Counted from the first letter of the stretch, positions 19,651-31,813 are shown. The stretch is 64,000 nt of DNA from Symsagittifera roscoffensis (GCF_963678635.1 NC_087065.1:29574252-29638251); one strand, 5' to 3'. The notes: generated from the sequence alone by a model not told the origin. Program-made: numbers and translations.

Positions 19651-21116
19651 CCTAGAGCCTATTATGTAAAGTCAACTAATTAGGAAGTGTTTGTTCTGGC
19701 CTCAGACCCCTCCGGATTGAAGCAAAGCTGCTTATTTAAAATTTCCTTTAATTGTGAGGGGTCTTTTATCAAGCATATTTCCGACTTGACTGCGTTTTCT
19801 AGGTTCGATAGCCCTTCCCTATAGTCGAGAACAATGAGGGCTTTCCGAAATTTTTTTTACAAAACGTGAAGGGTGGGGTCAGGAATGTTGTTGGCAAACG
19901 GGTTTTAAACCTGGCGAATCACTAGTGTATTTTGTCAGAACAACAATTTCATCGCCCTAACACAAAAATTTCAAAAAAATTCATATTTTCTGGCTTTTTT
20001 TTTCTTCAAAAATCACGAAAAATCAAAATTTTGTACCCAATTAGTCCCAACCACGTCCGAGCTAAATTCAACCGGTTGCTTCAGTCATATCAGTCAAAGT
20101 ACGATGTAAGTTTTTAACTTAGCGCTTTTTTCCGTTTCCTGAAAAATCGATATCTCAAAAATTGCGATTTGTTTGGGGATCAAAACATCAAAATTTTGAT
20201 TCTAAGAACCGGTCTATTTACTATGTTTTTCACTGAAAAACGACAAAGGAGTATTAATATAGGCAGTATAAGTAGTAATACTAATCATATTATATCCCTC
20301 CGGGTATTTACAATATCCGAATTTAAGTGCTTAATTCAAAATTTCTAGATGGAGAGTCACTATAGTGCAGTCACTGTCGAACCCCTCACAGATTGATATC
20401 AGATTTTCTGTACCAAAAAGGATACAAAACTTATTAACGATATCCAACAGGCGATTGTTGTTGTCCTTGAGACCCTTCTTGCTGCTTCTTGCACTGCTTG
20501 CTGGATCATTCTTCTCCTCTAAGCCCGGGAACATTCCGGATTGAGCGCAAAATAGCATTAACGTGCTGAAAAACTCAAACAAACCTACAGTACAGGCACC
20601 AGAAAAATGCCACAAGTTTGATCTTATCGATTCTGCTTGATATAAATGCCTTTGAAAACTAAATATCTAACAACACTAATTGGGAGGGTCGGATCCCATC
20701 TCGTCTGGGGGGATGATTTCTACTGACTATATGTTTTTTGACTATTTTTCTTTTTTTTTTCGGTTATTTTTTCATGTAAACTCAGGGAACGACAGGACGG
20801 CCGATCCCCCATCCTTTACGATACGGGAATTTTTGGTCTTAAATAGGTTAAAAAGCTAAATCCGGGAATCTTGAAGGCTTTCGCGTTCTAAACCACCCTT
20901 CCGGCCCTCTGTTAAGGGCCCTATTGTGGGAGTCCGCTCGGCGCGGAAAGCTTTGTTAACGGGTCTGCCGATCAAAACATTACGAGAAAAACACCCAGGA
21001 GCGCCATAAAAACACATACGTAACATTCGTTCGGATAGATATCGTCGGAAAAAAAAGCTACGCTATGAAACCACAGGCTAGCGTCTAAAAACAGCTTCAC
21101 ATGCTTTTAACCATCT

Positions 21117-21449
21117 CTACCAAAGCCAGTTCAGTGTGTGGTCCATTAACATCGGATCGACAAAGTCGTTACTATTAAAAGCTATCGGCCAGACCGCGCA
21201 ATATAAGATAGTTGCATGCAAAAATAGTGAGTTTATGGCACTCTTCCCAATATCCCTCCTGATTCTCGGGAATTGCTCCGTAACGACTGTAGCTGCACAA
21301 GCGTTACAATTCGGAATGCTTTTCTGATAAAAATCTCGATCGTAATTCCAGTTCATTTCTCTATCATCCGTTCGTCTGTTCTCTGCTACCAAAAATCGTG
21401 TCTCTGATTTTCGCGCTTTTTCAGTGTTCGCGAAAATAAAAGAGATCAC
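21117..21449 (-). other. Conserved reading frame X, unit 1 (function unknown)
   Basis: 110 open codons on the minus strand with EMNWNYDRDFYQKSIPNCNA, then TVVTEQFPRIRRDIGKSA, LFLHATILYCAVWPIAF and DPMLMDHTLNWLW at the end. Equivalent frames are open in units 2 (24,664-25,095, extended) and 4 (31,100-31,492). The opposite strand is also open here for 63 codons with a hydrophobic core (MALFPISLLILGNCSVT), so which strand is used cannot be decided by openness alone. No family is recognised. Confidence 0.3.
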
Positions 21450-21499
21450 GCGTCTTTCTTTTTGAACATTTTTTTAAAAAAAAGGCATGTCAGCTCAAG

Positions 21500-21817
21500 G
21501 TGACCCATCCCAAACCGTTCATTTTGTCGAATAAGACCGTTCATCCTCAAAGCCGCTCTTTCGTACGATTGAATTATTTCAAAAAAAAATTTTTTTTCAC
21601 GAATCTTTTTTTGGCGGCAGTCTGGTCGAATGGCACAAAAAAAATGCTAACAGCAATAGTAATAGCAGTGTTGAAAATTTCTTGTGCAGGATACCTTCTC
21701 TCATGTAATCGGTCAAAATGGTTAATTACGAAGGAAACAGCATTTGCTACTATAATTGCACTAAGAAAGCCTCATTACTATATGGCTGAGCAGAAAAACG
21801 ATGCTATCAAAGAATAG
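21500..21817 (+). other. Conserved reading frame Y, unit 1
   Basis: 105 codons on the plus strand, of which the last 50 (MLTAIVIAVLKISCAGYLLS, then ITKETAFATIIALRKPHYYM and AEQKNDAIKE) are shared with units 2 (25,156-25,416) and 4 (31,553-31,813). The hydrophobic start could be a signal-anchor. The sequence 'ttgtgcag' at the point where CAG is read (unit 1) could be a splice acceptor instead. Downstream, in another frame, all units encode SQYSHNLVKLNPDEDKYYLL and then, after a stop, TQQFQELLNKWTP and IGQNLKELAERAGFSVVYKQ, which look like protein-coding sequence. I do not recognise the family. Confidence 0.3.
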
Positions 21818-22979
21818 AATACCCAGTTTATAAATAAAAAATAAGTTTCATTTTGTAGGTTTGTAGATACATTACCATGACGTATGTTTTTGGGGTACCA
21901 CCGTTCCAGTAGGATCACAATATAGCCACAACCTAGTAAAGCTGAATCCCGACGAAGATAAATATTATCTCCTCCTGCTATACCCCACATTAATGCCACC
22001 CCCAAAAAAAACTCCAACAGAAAGTATACGAGCAATAGCTGGAAACTCCAATATCGACCTACAATCTGTAGGAATGTATTCTATGTCTGAAAATTAGCAT
22101 CTTATCCGAACACAACAATTTCAAGAACTTCTCAATAAATGGACACCATAAAAAATACAGGCAATTGGTCAAAACCTTAAGGAACTCGCTGAAAGAGCTG
22201 GTTTCTCAGTTGTTTACAAGCAAAATTAAAGTGGAGATTTTAAAGAAAGAACATTCATCTATGTTGAGAAAAAATTGCCCAAAAGATACATTTCGAATCA
22301 AAACTTTTAGTTTTCTTCATAATAAAAATGATTTATTAGCTTTTTTAGGATGGCCCTATTACATTCTGGAAAGATTAACTATCTTGTACGCAATGTTAAT
22401 TTTCAAAGATTTCTTATTTTATCTGATCTATTGCCTATATTTCCACTGGTGTGGTCCATGACCCGGTTACGCTAGTCTTTCCTGATTGCAAGAGAGTCGG
22501 TCATTGTCCTGAACTCTCTTGCGTGTTGTATTTCATCAACAGTCTTGTTTATGTTTCTGACCGCACCAAACCGATCCGAATAGCCATTCTTCATTTTAGT
22601 AGATGCCTCCTATTCATGAGTCGAATTGTTCAGGCTCACTCGAGACTCAAAGTCATCAATTTCTCCGTTGTCTTTCTCCTGTTTTTGAGTGTCTACTCCA
22701 TCACCTGTTCCCGTTCCTATAATAATGGAAAGAATTTTACAAAGTGTTCTTGACTCCTTCCGAAAACGAGGAGAACGTTGCTGCTTTTTTTGTTATCCCA
22801 TGCAATATGGTTTTGTCAGTAGGTGAGCCTGCTAATGCTGGATTTTACAGTTCCGACATTTCTTCTCGACTCCCGGTCGACTCCCGGGAGTTTACAGACT
22901 CCCGGTCGAAGTGACGAAATCGTGGCCTTGTTAACCTTCTGTTGTTTCACTTGTTAACCTTCTTGTTTCACTTGTTAAC

Positions 22980-23276
22980 CTAAGATTCACTTGTTAACCT
23001 TCTCTTCCCATTTCTTTCAGTTCCAGGTCCCGGCCGATTCTCATCCAGAGCGCGGTTCGGATGGATCTCTACATCCAATATTGCCTTTTTGTCTTCCAGG
23101 GCCTTTTGACTCCTTGTTTCAACCATTCCGCCTAAAATTTTCTCCCCTTTCTTGTTCCGAGTCTTCCCGTTTCTTTCCACAAAAGGGTCATTCATTGATT
23201 TTTTATTTTTCTTCGGTATAAATGTTCTAGAGATATGACTTAGTTTAGGTATCCTCGACTTGTACAAACTCATCAT
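22980..23276 (-). pseudogene. Gag start region, copy 2
   Basis: 98 codons open on the minus strand, same length as copy 1, with the MVETRSQKALEDKKAI core. Nearly all changes against copy 1 are substitutions that keep the frame. It is followed on the minus strand by gag codons only as far as the unit border at 22,431; no pol follows, so it cannot be a complete element. Confidence 0.55.
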
Positions 23277-24017
23277 AAATTATTGCTTCTTATTGGCCAC
23301 ACACTCGATTTGCTTGCTACTGTATTCGTTGTCTGACAACTGATAATATTAACAGAACACGATAATGTTCAAAAATTTTAACTAACAAGTGACCACGAAC
23401 CTCATCAAGTTATCACAGTACAGCGTATATACATTTTCTGCACAGCAATTGTTTATTGGTTATCGGATAAAAAACTAGCACAGTCTGATGATGCCAAAGA
23501 TTAAAAATTATAAAATACTCAAAAAATTGTATAACTATTGCAATTGGTCTGTTGCAATTTAATAGTTGAACTGGTTTCCAAAGAAGGAGCTCTCAATAAG
23601 TGCCGCAATAAACAGACAAAACTAGAACGCAGTATTCTCAGGTGCGCGACTATTGCACCCACCGAGCTCTGTATTACGTATCTGCCTTCGGATTGCCCGA
23701 GCTAGACCTACTAAAACTCTCAAGACAACCAGTCTTCCAAAAAACAACTTTTTTCATCCATCTAATTCAGTGTCGAACTCTGTTTTTGACTAGACCTAGA
23801 GTCGCGAATCTCCCGACTTAGAACTGTTTCGGTTTTATTATGATTTTTTCAGTTTTTAATTAAAGGCAAGTTACCAGTAGAGTCACTGGCTTCCTGTCTG
23901 CTTTGGCCTGCCTATTTGTCTTTATATCTTAATACCACTCACCAAATGTCTTATTTTCGTTTACTTACGTATTAGGATCTACGATTGCGTTCGTAAAAAA
24001 ATTTTGTTGGATCCTTC

Positions 24018-24406
24018 AGGATTGGCATTCAGAGACCCTCCTGATTGGCAAAAGCAGGACCCCTCCGAGTTGGGACCCCTCCGGATTGCCAAAAAATGAC
24101 CCTTCCGGAAAGGAAGAAAACAGGACCCCTACGAATTGGGACCTCTCCGGACTGGCAAAATATGATCCTCCCGAGTTGGGATCCCTCCGGATTGGCAAAA
24201 TACAGGACCTCTCCGAATTGGATTCCATACGGATTGGCAAAATATGACCCTTCCGGATTGGCAAAAAACAGGACCCCTCCAAGTTGGGACCCCTTCGGAT
24301 CGGCAAAAATTGACCCTTTTGGATTGGAAAAAAGACAGGACCCCCGCGAATTGGTACCCCTCCGCATTCGCATAAAACAATTACCCAAGACCCTTCCGGA
24401 TACGGT
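24018..24406. repeat. Compound minisatellite in unit 2
   Basis: The same triplet array as at 19,262, with the same order of variant monomers, so it was copied as part of the large unit and not expanded independently. Small substitutions (for example 'ccggaaagg' for 'ccggattgg' at about 24,108) separate it from unit 1 and are shared with unit 3. Confidence 0.8.
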
Positions 24407-24663
24407 CTTAGAGCCTATTATGTAAAGTCAACTAATTAGGAAGTGTTTGTTCTGGCGCCAGACCCCTCCGGATTGAAGCAAAGCTGCTTATTTAAGAATT
24501 TCCTTTAATTGTGAGGGGTCTTTTATCAAGCATATTTCCGACTTGACTGCGTTTTCTTGGTTCGTTAGCCCTTCCCTATAGTCGAGAACAATGTAGAAAT
24601 GCCCGTTTGGTAGGGGCATGAGGGCTTTCCGAATTTTTTTTTTACAAAACTTGAAGGGTGGGG

Positions 24664-25095
24664 TCAGGAATGTTGTTGGCAAACGGGTTTTAAACCTGTC
24701 AAATCACTAGTGTATTTTGTCAGAACAACAATTAACATCGGATCGACAAAGTCGTTACTATTAAAGGCTATCGGCCAGACCGCGCAATTTAAGATAGTTA
24801 CATGCAAAAATAGTGATTTCATGGCACTCTTCCCAACATCCCTCCTGATTCTCGGGAATTGCTCCGTAACGACTGTAGCTGCACAAGAGTTACATCTCGG
24901 AATGCTTTTCTGATAAAAATCTCGATCGTAATTCCAGTTCATTTCTCTATCATCCGTTCGTCTGTTCTCTGCTACCAAAAATCGTGTCTCTGATTTTCGC
25001 GCTTTTTCATTGTTCGCGAAAATAAAAGAGATCACGTGTCTTTCTTTTTGAACAAATTTTTTTAAAAAAAGGCATTTCAGCTCAAAGTGACCCAT
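24664..25095 (-). other. Conserved reading frame X, unit 2
   Basis: 143 open codons on the minus strand. The middle matches the unit 1 frame; the C-terminal end differs because the 1.2-kb deletion at 24,732 joined it to other sequence (VVLTKYTSDLTGLKPVCQQH). The N-terminal extension MGHFELKCLFLKKFVQKERH is shared with unit 4. Function unknown. Confidence 0.3.
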
Positions 25096-25155
25096 CCCAA
25101 TCCGTTCATTTTGTCAAATTAGACCGTTCATCCTCAAAACCGCTCTTTCGTACGA

Positions 25156-25416
25156 TTGAATTATTTCAAAAAAAAATTTTTTTCACGAATCTTTTTTTGG
25201 CGGCATTCTGGTCGAATGACACAAAAAATGCTAACAGCAATAGTAATAGCAGTGTTGAAAATTTCTTATGCAGGATACCTCCTCTCATGTATTCGGTCAA
25301 TATGGTTAATTACGAAGGAAATAGCATTTGCTACTATAATTGCACTAAGAAAGCCTCATTACTATATGGCTGAGCAGAAAAACGATGCTATCAAAGAATA
25401 CCCAGTTTATAAATAA
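25156..25416 (+). other. Conserved reading frame Y, unit 2
   Basis: 86 codons on the plus strand, matching unit 1 over the MLTAIVIAVLKISYAGYLLS to AEQKNDAIKE part and ending in YPVYK. Two bases differ in the poly-A stretch before the shared part, so the upstream codons differ from unit 1. Function unknown. Confidence 0.3.
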
Positions 25417-26534
25417 AAATTAAGTTTCATTTTGTAGGTTTGTAGATACATTATCATGACGTATGTTTTTGGGGTACCACCGTTCCAGTAGGATCACAAT
25501 ATAGCCACAACCTAGTAAAGCTGAATCCCGACGAAGATAAATATTATCTCCTCCTGCTATACCCCACATTAATGCCACCCCCAAAAAAAACTCCAACAGA
25601 AAGTATACGAGCAATAGCTGGAAACTCCAATATCGACCTACAATCTGTAGGAATGTATTCTATGTCTGAAAATTAGCATCTTATCCGAACACAACAATTT
25701 CAAGAACTTCTCAATAAATGAACACCATAAAAATACAGGCAATTGGTCAAAACCTTAAGGAACTCGCTGAAAGAGCTGGTTTCTCAGTTGTTTACAAGCA
25801 AAATTAAAGTGGAGATTTTAAAGAAAGAACATTCATCTATGTTGAGAAAAAATTGCCCAAAAGATACTTTTCGAATCAAAACTTTTAGTTTTCTTCATAA
25901 TAAAAATGATTTATTAGCTTTTTTAGGATGGCCCTATTACATCCTGGAAAGATTAACTATCTTTTACGCAATGTTAATTTTCAAAGATTTCTTATTTTAT
26001 CTGATCTATTGCCTCTATTTCCACTGGTGTGGTCCATGACCCGGTTACGCTAGTCTTTCCTGATTGCATGAGAGTCGGTCATTGTCCTGAACTCTCTTGC
26101 GTGTTGTATTTCATCAACAGTCTTGTTTATGTTTCTGACCGCACCAAACCGATCCGAATAGCCATTCTTCATTTTAGTAGATGCCTCCTATTCATGAGTC
26201 GAATTGTTCAGGCTCACTGGAGACTCAAAGTCATCAATTTCTCCGTTGTCTTTCTCCTGTTTTTGAGTGTCTACTCCATCACCTGTTCCCGTTCCTATAA
26301 TAATGGAAAGAAGTTTACAAAGTGTTCTTGACTCCTTCCGAAAACGAGGAGAACGTTGCTGCTTTTTTTGTTATCCCATGCAATATGGTTTTGTCAGTAG
26401 GTGAGCCTGCTAATGCTGGATTTTACAGTTCCGACATTTCTTCTCGATCAAGACTCCCGGTCGAAGTGACGAAATCGTGGCCTTGTTAACCTTCTGTTGT
26501 TTCACTTGTTAACCTTCTTGTTTCACTTGTTAAC

Positions 26535-26813
26535 CTAAGGTTCACTTGTTAACCTTCTCTTCCCATTTCTTTCAGTTCCAGGTCCCGGCCGATTCTCATC
26601 CAGATTCTCATCCAATATTGCCTTTTTGTCTTCGGGGGCCTTTTGACTCCTTGTTTCAACCATTCCGCCTGAAATTTTCTCCCCTTTCTTGTTCCGAGTC
26701 TTCCCGTTTCTTTCCACAAAAGGGTCATTCATTGATTTTTTATTTTTCTTCGGTATAAATGTTCTAGAGATATGACTTAGTTTAGGTATCCTCGACTTGT
26801 ACAAACTCATCAT
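26535..26813 (-). pseudogene. Gag start region, copy 3 (in-frame deletion)
   Basis: 92 codons open on the minus strand. Compared with copies 1 and 2 an 18-base segment after DKKAILD is missing, leaving the frame intact. Truncated downstream by the unit border at 26,009. Confidence 0.55.
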
Positions 26814-27554
26814 AAATTATTGCTTCTTATTGGCCACACACTCGATTTGCTTGCTACTGTATTCGTTGTCTGACAACTGATAATATTAACAGAACACGAT
26901 AATGTTCAAAAATTTTAACTAACAAGTGACCACGAACCTCATCAAGTTATCACAGTACAGCGTATATACATTTTCTGCACAGCAATTGTTTATTGGTTAT
27001 CGGATAAAAAACTAGCACAGTCTGATGATGCCAAAGATTAAAAATTATAAAATACTCAAAAAATTGTATAACTATTGCAATTGGTCTGTTGCAATTTAAT
27101 AGTTGAACTGGTTTCCAAAGAAGGAGCTCTCAATAAGTGCCGCAATAAACAGACAAAACTAGAACGCAGTATTCTCAGGTGCGCGACTATTGCACCCACC
27201 GAGCTCTGTATTACGTATCTGCCTTCGGATTGCCCGAGCTAGACCTACTAAAACTCTCAAGACAACCAGTCTTCCAAAAAACAACTTTTTTCATCCATCT
27301 AATTCAGTGACGAACTCTGTTTTTGACTAGACCTAGAGTCGCGAATCTCCCGACTTAGAACTGTTTCGGTTTTATTATGATTTTTTCAGTTTTTAATTAA
27401 AGGCAAGTTACCAGTAGAGTCACTGGCTTCCTGTCTGCTTTGGCCTGCCTATTTGTCTTTATATCTTAATACCACTCACCAAATGTCTTATTTTCGTTTA
27501 CGTACGTATTAGGATCTACGATTGCGTTCGTAAAAAAATTTTCTTGGATCCTTC

Positions 27555-27943
27555 AGGATTGGCATTCAGAGACCCTCCTGATTGGCAAAAGCAGGACCCC
27601 TCCGAGTTGGGACCCCTCCGGATTGCCAAAAAATGACCCTTCCGGAAAGGAAGAAAACAGGACCCCTACGAATTGGGACCTCTCCGGACTGGCAAAATAT
27701 GATCCTCCCGAGTTGGGATCCCTCCGGATTGGCAAAATACAGGACCTCTCCGAATTGGATTCCATACGGATTGGCAAAATATGACCCTTCCGGATTGGCA
27801 AAAAACAGGACCCCTCCAAGTTGGGACCCCTTCGGATCGGCAAAATTTGACCCTTTTGGATTGGAAAAAAGACAGGACCCCTGCGAATTGGTACCCCTCC
27901 GCATTCGCATAAAACAATTACCCAAGACCCTTCCGGATACGGT
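27555..27943. repeat. Compound minisatellite in unit 3
   Basis: Nearly identical to the unit 2 array, including the shared 'ccggaaagg' variant. It supports a closer relation of units 2 and 3 than of either to unit 1 or unit 4. Confidence 0.8.
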
Positions 27944-28309
27944 CTTAGAGCCTATTATGTAAAGTCAACTAATTAGGAAGTGTTTGTTCTGGCGCCAGAC
28001 CCCTCCGGATTGAAGCAAAGCTGCTTATTTAACAATTTCCTTTAATTGTGAGGGGTCTTTTATCAAGCATATTTCCGACTTGACTGCGTTTTCTTGGTTC
28101 GTTAGCCCTTCCCTATAGTCGAGAACAACGTAGAAATGCCCGTTTGGTAGGGGCATGAGGGCTTTCCGAATTTTTTTTTTTACAAAACGTGAAGGGTGGG
28201 GTCAGGAATGTTGTTGGCAAACGGGTTTTAAACCTGTCAAATCACTAGTGTATTTTGTCAGAACAACAATTTCATCGCCAAAAAATTCATATTTTGTGGC
28301 TTTTTTTAT

Positions 28310-28501
28310 TCAAAAATCAGGAAAAATCAAAATTTTGTATCCAATTAGTCCCAACCACGTCCGAGCTAAATTCAACCGGTTCCGAGTCTTCCCGTTTCTT
28401 TCCACAAAAGGGTCATTCATTGATTTTTTATATTTCTTCGGTATAAATGTTCTAGAGATATGAATTAGTTTAGGTATCCTCGACTTGTACAAACTCATCA
28501 T
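28310..28501 (-). pseudogene. Chimeric gag start region at the unit 3/unit 4 junction
   Basis: 63 open codons on the minus strand. The first part (MMSLYKSRIPKLIHISRTF to ERNGKTRN) is the gag start; after the recombination point at about 28,380 the frame continues into unrelated AT-rich sequence (RLNLARTWLGLIGYKILI). It is a by-product of the deletion that joined units 3 and 4. Confidence 0.7.
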
Positions 28502-29242
28502 AAATTATTGCTTCTTATTGGCCACACACTCGATTTGCTTGCTACTGTATTCGTTGTCTGACAACTGATAATATTAACAGAACACGATAATGTTCAAAAA
28601 TTTTAACTAACAAGTGACCACGAACCTCATCAAGTTATCACAGTACAGCGTATATACATTTTCTGCACAGCAATTGTTTATTGGTTATCGGATAAAAAGC
28701 TAGCACAGTCTGATGATGCCAAAGATTGAAAATTATAAAATACTCAAAAAATTGTATAACTATTGCACTTGGTCTGTTGCAATTTAATAGTTGAACTGGT
28801 TTCCAAAGAAGGAGCTCTCAATAAGTGCCGCAATAAACAGACAAAACTAGAACGCAGTATTCTCAGGTGCGCGACTATTGCACCCACCGAGCTCTGTATT
28901 ACGTATCTGCCTTCGGATTGCCCAAGCTAGACCTACTAAAACTCTCAAGACAACCAGTCTTCCAAAAAACAACTTTTTTCATCCATCTAATTCAGTGTCG
29001 AACTCTGTTTTTGACTAGACCTAGAGTCGCGAATCTCCCGGCTTAGAACTGTTTCGGTTTTATTATGATTTTTTCAGTTTTTAATTAAAGGCAAGTTACC
29101 AGTAGAGTCACTGGCTTCCTGTCTGCTTTGGCCTGCCTATTTGTCTTTATATCTTAATACCACTCACCAAATGTCTTATTTTCGTTTACGTACGTATTAG
29201 GATCTACGATTGCGTTCGTAAAAAAAGTTTCTTGGATCCTTC

Positions 29243-29631
29243 AGGATTGGCATTCAGAGACCCTCCTGATTGGCAAAAGCAGGACCCCTCCGAGTTGGGA
29301 CCCCTCCGGATTGCCAAAAAATGACCCTTCCGGATTGGAAGAAAACAGGACCCCTACGAATTGGGACCTCTCCGGACTGGCAAAATATGATCCTCCCGAG
29401 TTGGGATCCCTCCGGATTGGCAAAATACAGGACCTCTCCGAATTGGATTCCATACGGATTGGCAAAATATTACCCTTCCGGATTGGCAAAAAACAGGACC
29501 CCTCCAAGTTGGGACCCCTTCGGATCGGCAAAATTTGACCCTTTTGGATTGGAAAGAAGACAGGACCCCTGCGAATTGGTACCCCTCCGCATTCGCATAA
29601 AACAATTACCCAAGACCCTTCCGGATACGGT
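29243..29631. repeat. Compound minisatellite in unit 4
   Basis: The same array, with 'ccggattgg' at the position where units 2 and 3 have 'ccggaaagg'; it keeps the unit-1-like state there. The monomer number equals that of the other units. Confidence 0.8.
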
Positions 29632-31099
29632 CTTAGAGCCTATTATGTAAAGTCAACTAATTAGGAAGTGTTTGTTCTGGCGCCAGACCCCTCCGGATTG
29701 AAGCAAAGCTGCTTATTTAACAATTTCCTTTAATTGTGAGGGGTCTTTTATCAAGCATATTTCCGACTTGACTGCGTTTTCTTGGTTCGTTAGCCCTTCC
29801 CTATAGTCGAGAACAACGTAGAAATGCCCGTTTGGTAGGGGCATGAGGGCTTTCCGAATTTTTTTTTTACAAAACGTGAAGGGTGGGGTCAGGAATGTTG
29901 TTGGCAAACGGGTTTTAAACCTGTCAAATCACTAGTGTATTTTGTCAGAACAACAATTTCATCGCCAAAAAATTCATATTTTGTGGCTTTTTTTATTCAA
30001 AAATCACGAAAAATCAAAATTTTGTATCCAATTAGTCCCAACCACGTCCGAGCTAAATTCAACCGGTTGCTTCAGTCATATCAGTCAAAGTACAATGTAA
30101 GTTTCTAACTTTAAGTTTCAAGAAAAATCGATATCTCAAAAATCGCGATTTGTGTGGGGATCAAAATATCAAAATTTTCATGCTAAGAACCGGTCTGTTT
30201 TTTATGTTTTTCACTGAAAAACGACAAAAGAGTATTAATATAGGCAGTATAAGTAGTAATACTAATCATATTATATCCCTCCGGGTATTTACAATATCCG
30301 AATTTAAGTGCTTAACTCGAAATTTCAAAGTGGAGAGTCACTATAGTGCAGTCACTGTCGAACCCCCCACAGATTGATATCAGATTTTCTGTACCAAAAG
30401 GGATACAAAACTTATTAACGATATCCAACAGGCGATTGTTGTTGTCCTTGAGAACCTTCCTGCTGCTTCTTGCACTGCTTGCTGGATCATTCTTCTCCTC
30501 TAAGCCCGGGAACATTCAGGATTGAGCGAAAAATAGCATTAACGTGCTGAAAAACTCAAACAAACTTACAGTACAGGCACCAGAAAAATGCCACAAGTTT
30601 GATCTTATTGATTCTGCTTGATATAAATGCCTTTGAAAACTAAATATCTAACAACACTAAACGGGAGGGTCGGATCCCATCTCGTCTGGGGGGGGGGGGA
30701 TGATTTCTACTGACTATATGTTTTTTGACTGTTTTTCTTTTCTTCGGTTATTTTTTCATGTTAACTCAGGGAACGACAGGACGGCCGATCCCCCATCCTT
30801 TACGATACGGGAATTTTAGTTCTTAAATTGTTTAAAAAGCTAAATCCCAGAATCTTGAAGGCTTTCGCGTTCTAAACCACCCTTCCGGCCCTCTGTTAAG
30901 GGCCCTATTGTGGGAGTCCGCTCGGCGCGGAAAGCTTTGTTAACGGGTCTTCCGATCAAAACATTAATAGAAAAACACCCAGGAGCGCCATAAAACACAT
31001 ACAAAACTTTCGTCCGGATTTATATTATCGGAAAATAAAGCTACGCTATGAAACGACTGGCTAGCGTCTAAAAACAGCTTCACATGCTTTTAACCATCT

Positions 31100-31492
31100 C
31101 TACCAAAGCCAGTTCAGTGTGTGGTCCATTAACATCGGATCGACAAAGTCGTTACTATTAAAGGCTATCGGCCAGACCGCGCAATTTAAGATAGTTACAT
31201 GCAAAAATAGTGATTTCATGGCACTCTTCCCAATATCCCTCCTGATTCTCGGGAATTGCTCCGTAACGACTGTAGCTGCACAAGAGTTACATCTCGGAAT
31301 GCTTTTCTGATAAAAATCTCGATCGTAATTCCAGTTCATTTCTCTATCATCCGTTCGTCTGTTCTCTGCTACCAAAAATCGTGTCTCTGATTTTCGCGCT
31401 TTTTCATTGTTCGCGAAAATAAAAGAGATCACGTGTCTTTCTTTTTGAACAATTTTTTTTAAAAAAAGGCATTTCAGCTCAAAGTGACCCAT
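31100..31492 (-). other. Conserved reading frame X, unit 4
   Basis: 130 open codons on the minus strand, with N-terminus as in unit 2 and C-terminus as in unit 1 (DPMLMDHTLNWLW). This combination is probably the most complete version. No signal peptide or known motif; a Cys pair (PRCNSCAATV) and a hydrophobic stretch are visible. Function unknown. Confidence 0.3.
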
Positions 31493-31552
31493 CCCAATCC
31501 GTTCATTTTGTCAAATTAGACCGTTCATCCTCAAAACCGCTCTTTCGTACGA

Positions 31553-31813
31553 TTGAATTATTTCAAAAAAAAAATTTTTTCACGAATCTTTTTTTGGCGG
31601 CATTCTGGTCGAATGACACAAAAAATGCTAACAGCAATAGTAATAGCAGTGTTGAAAATTTCTTATGCAGGATACCTCCTCTCATGTGTTCGGTCAATAT
31701 GGTTAATTACGAAGGAAATAGCATTTGCTACTATAATTGCACTAAGAAAGCCTCATTACTATATGGCTGAGCAGAAAAACGATGCTATCAAAGAATACCC
31801 TGTTTATAAATAA
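31553..31813 (+). other. Conserved reading frame Y, unit 4
   Basis: 86 codons on the plus strand, nearly identical to unit 2. It is followed at 31,855-32,067 by a 70-codon open stretch (GSQYSHNLVKLNPDEDKYYL and so on), and after that by the third conserved block and the non-repeated codons at 32,397 onwards. It lies in what looks like the original, unduplicated right border. Confidence 0.3.

Larger units (their letters stand above)
17884..22430. repeat. Tandem segmental duplication, unit 1 (about 4.5 kb)
   Basis: The first of four direct copies. It begins at 'ttgcctctatttccactgg' and ends at 'cttattttatctgatcta', immediately followed by unit 2 starting with 'ttgcctatatttccactgg'. Contents from left to right: gag sequence (minus), short 'cttgttaacc' repeats, gag start region, AT-rich stretch (possible LTR/leader), compound minisatellite, AT-rich stretch, two conserved reading frames and a third conserved block. 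Unlike units 2 and 3 it lacks about 170 bases near 17,980, and unlike unit 2 it keeps the 1.2-kb stretch 19,950-21,148. Confidence 0.85.
22431..26008. repeat. Tandem segmental duplication, unit 2 (about 3.6 kb)
   Basis: The second direct copy. It has the 170-base block missing from unit 1 and lacks the 1.2-kb block seen at 19,950-21,148 in unit 1 and 29,960-31,130 in unit 4. The deletion junction is at about 24,732 ('cagaacaacaattaacatcgg'), where both parental sequences share 'att'. Contents otherwise match unit 1. Confidence 0.85.
26009..28380. repeat. Tandem segmental duplication, unit 3 (about 2.4 kb, right part missing)
   Basis: The third direct copy, closely matching unit 2 on the left, including the 170-base block. 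In the gag start region it has lost 18 bases in frame. It stops at 'gctaaattcaaccggt', where the sequence jumps into the middle of the gag start region of unit 4 ('tccgagtcttcccg'). The right half (conserved reading frames) is absent. Junction homology is only a few bases. Confidence 0.85.

Noticed and set aside
19216-19669. Open frames of about 100 codons on both strands over the minisatellite
   Set aside because: They are open because the repeat monomer lacks stops. Peptides are simple repeats (NPEGS, DPSGLAK types) with no sign of selection for one strand.
20880-20960. GC-rich 'ttccggccctctgttaagggccct' type sequence as an LTR end or palindrome
   Set aside because: Only a short imperfect palindrome, present once per unit (units 1 and 4), with no paired copy at a sensible distance.
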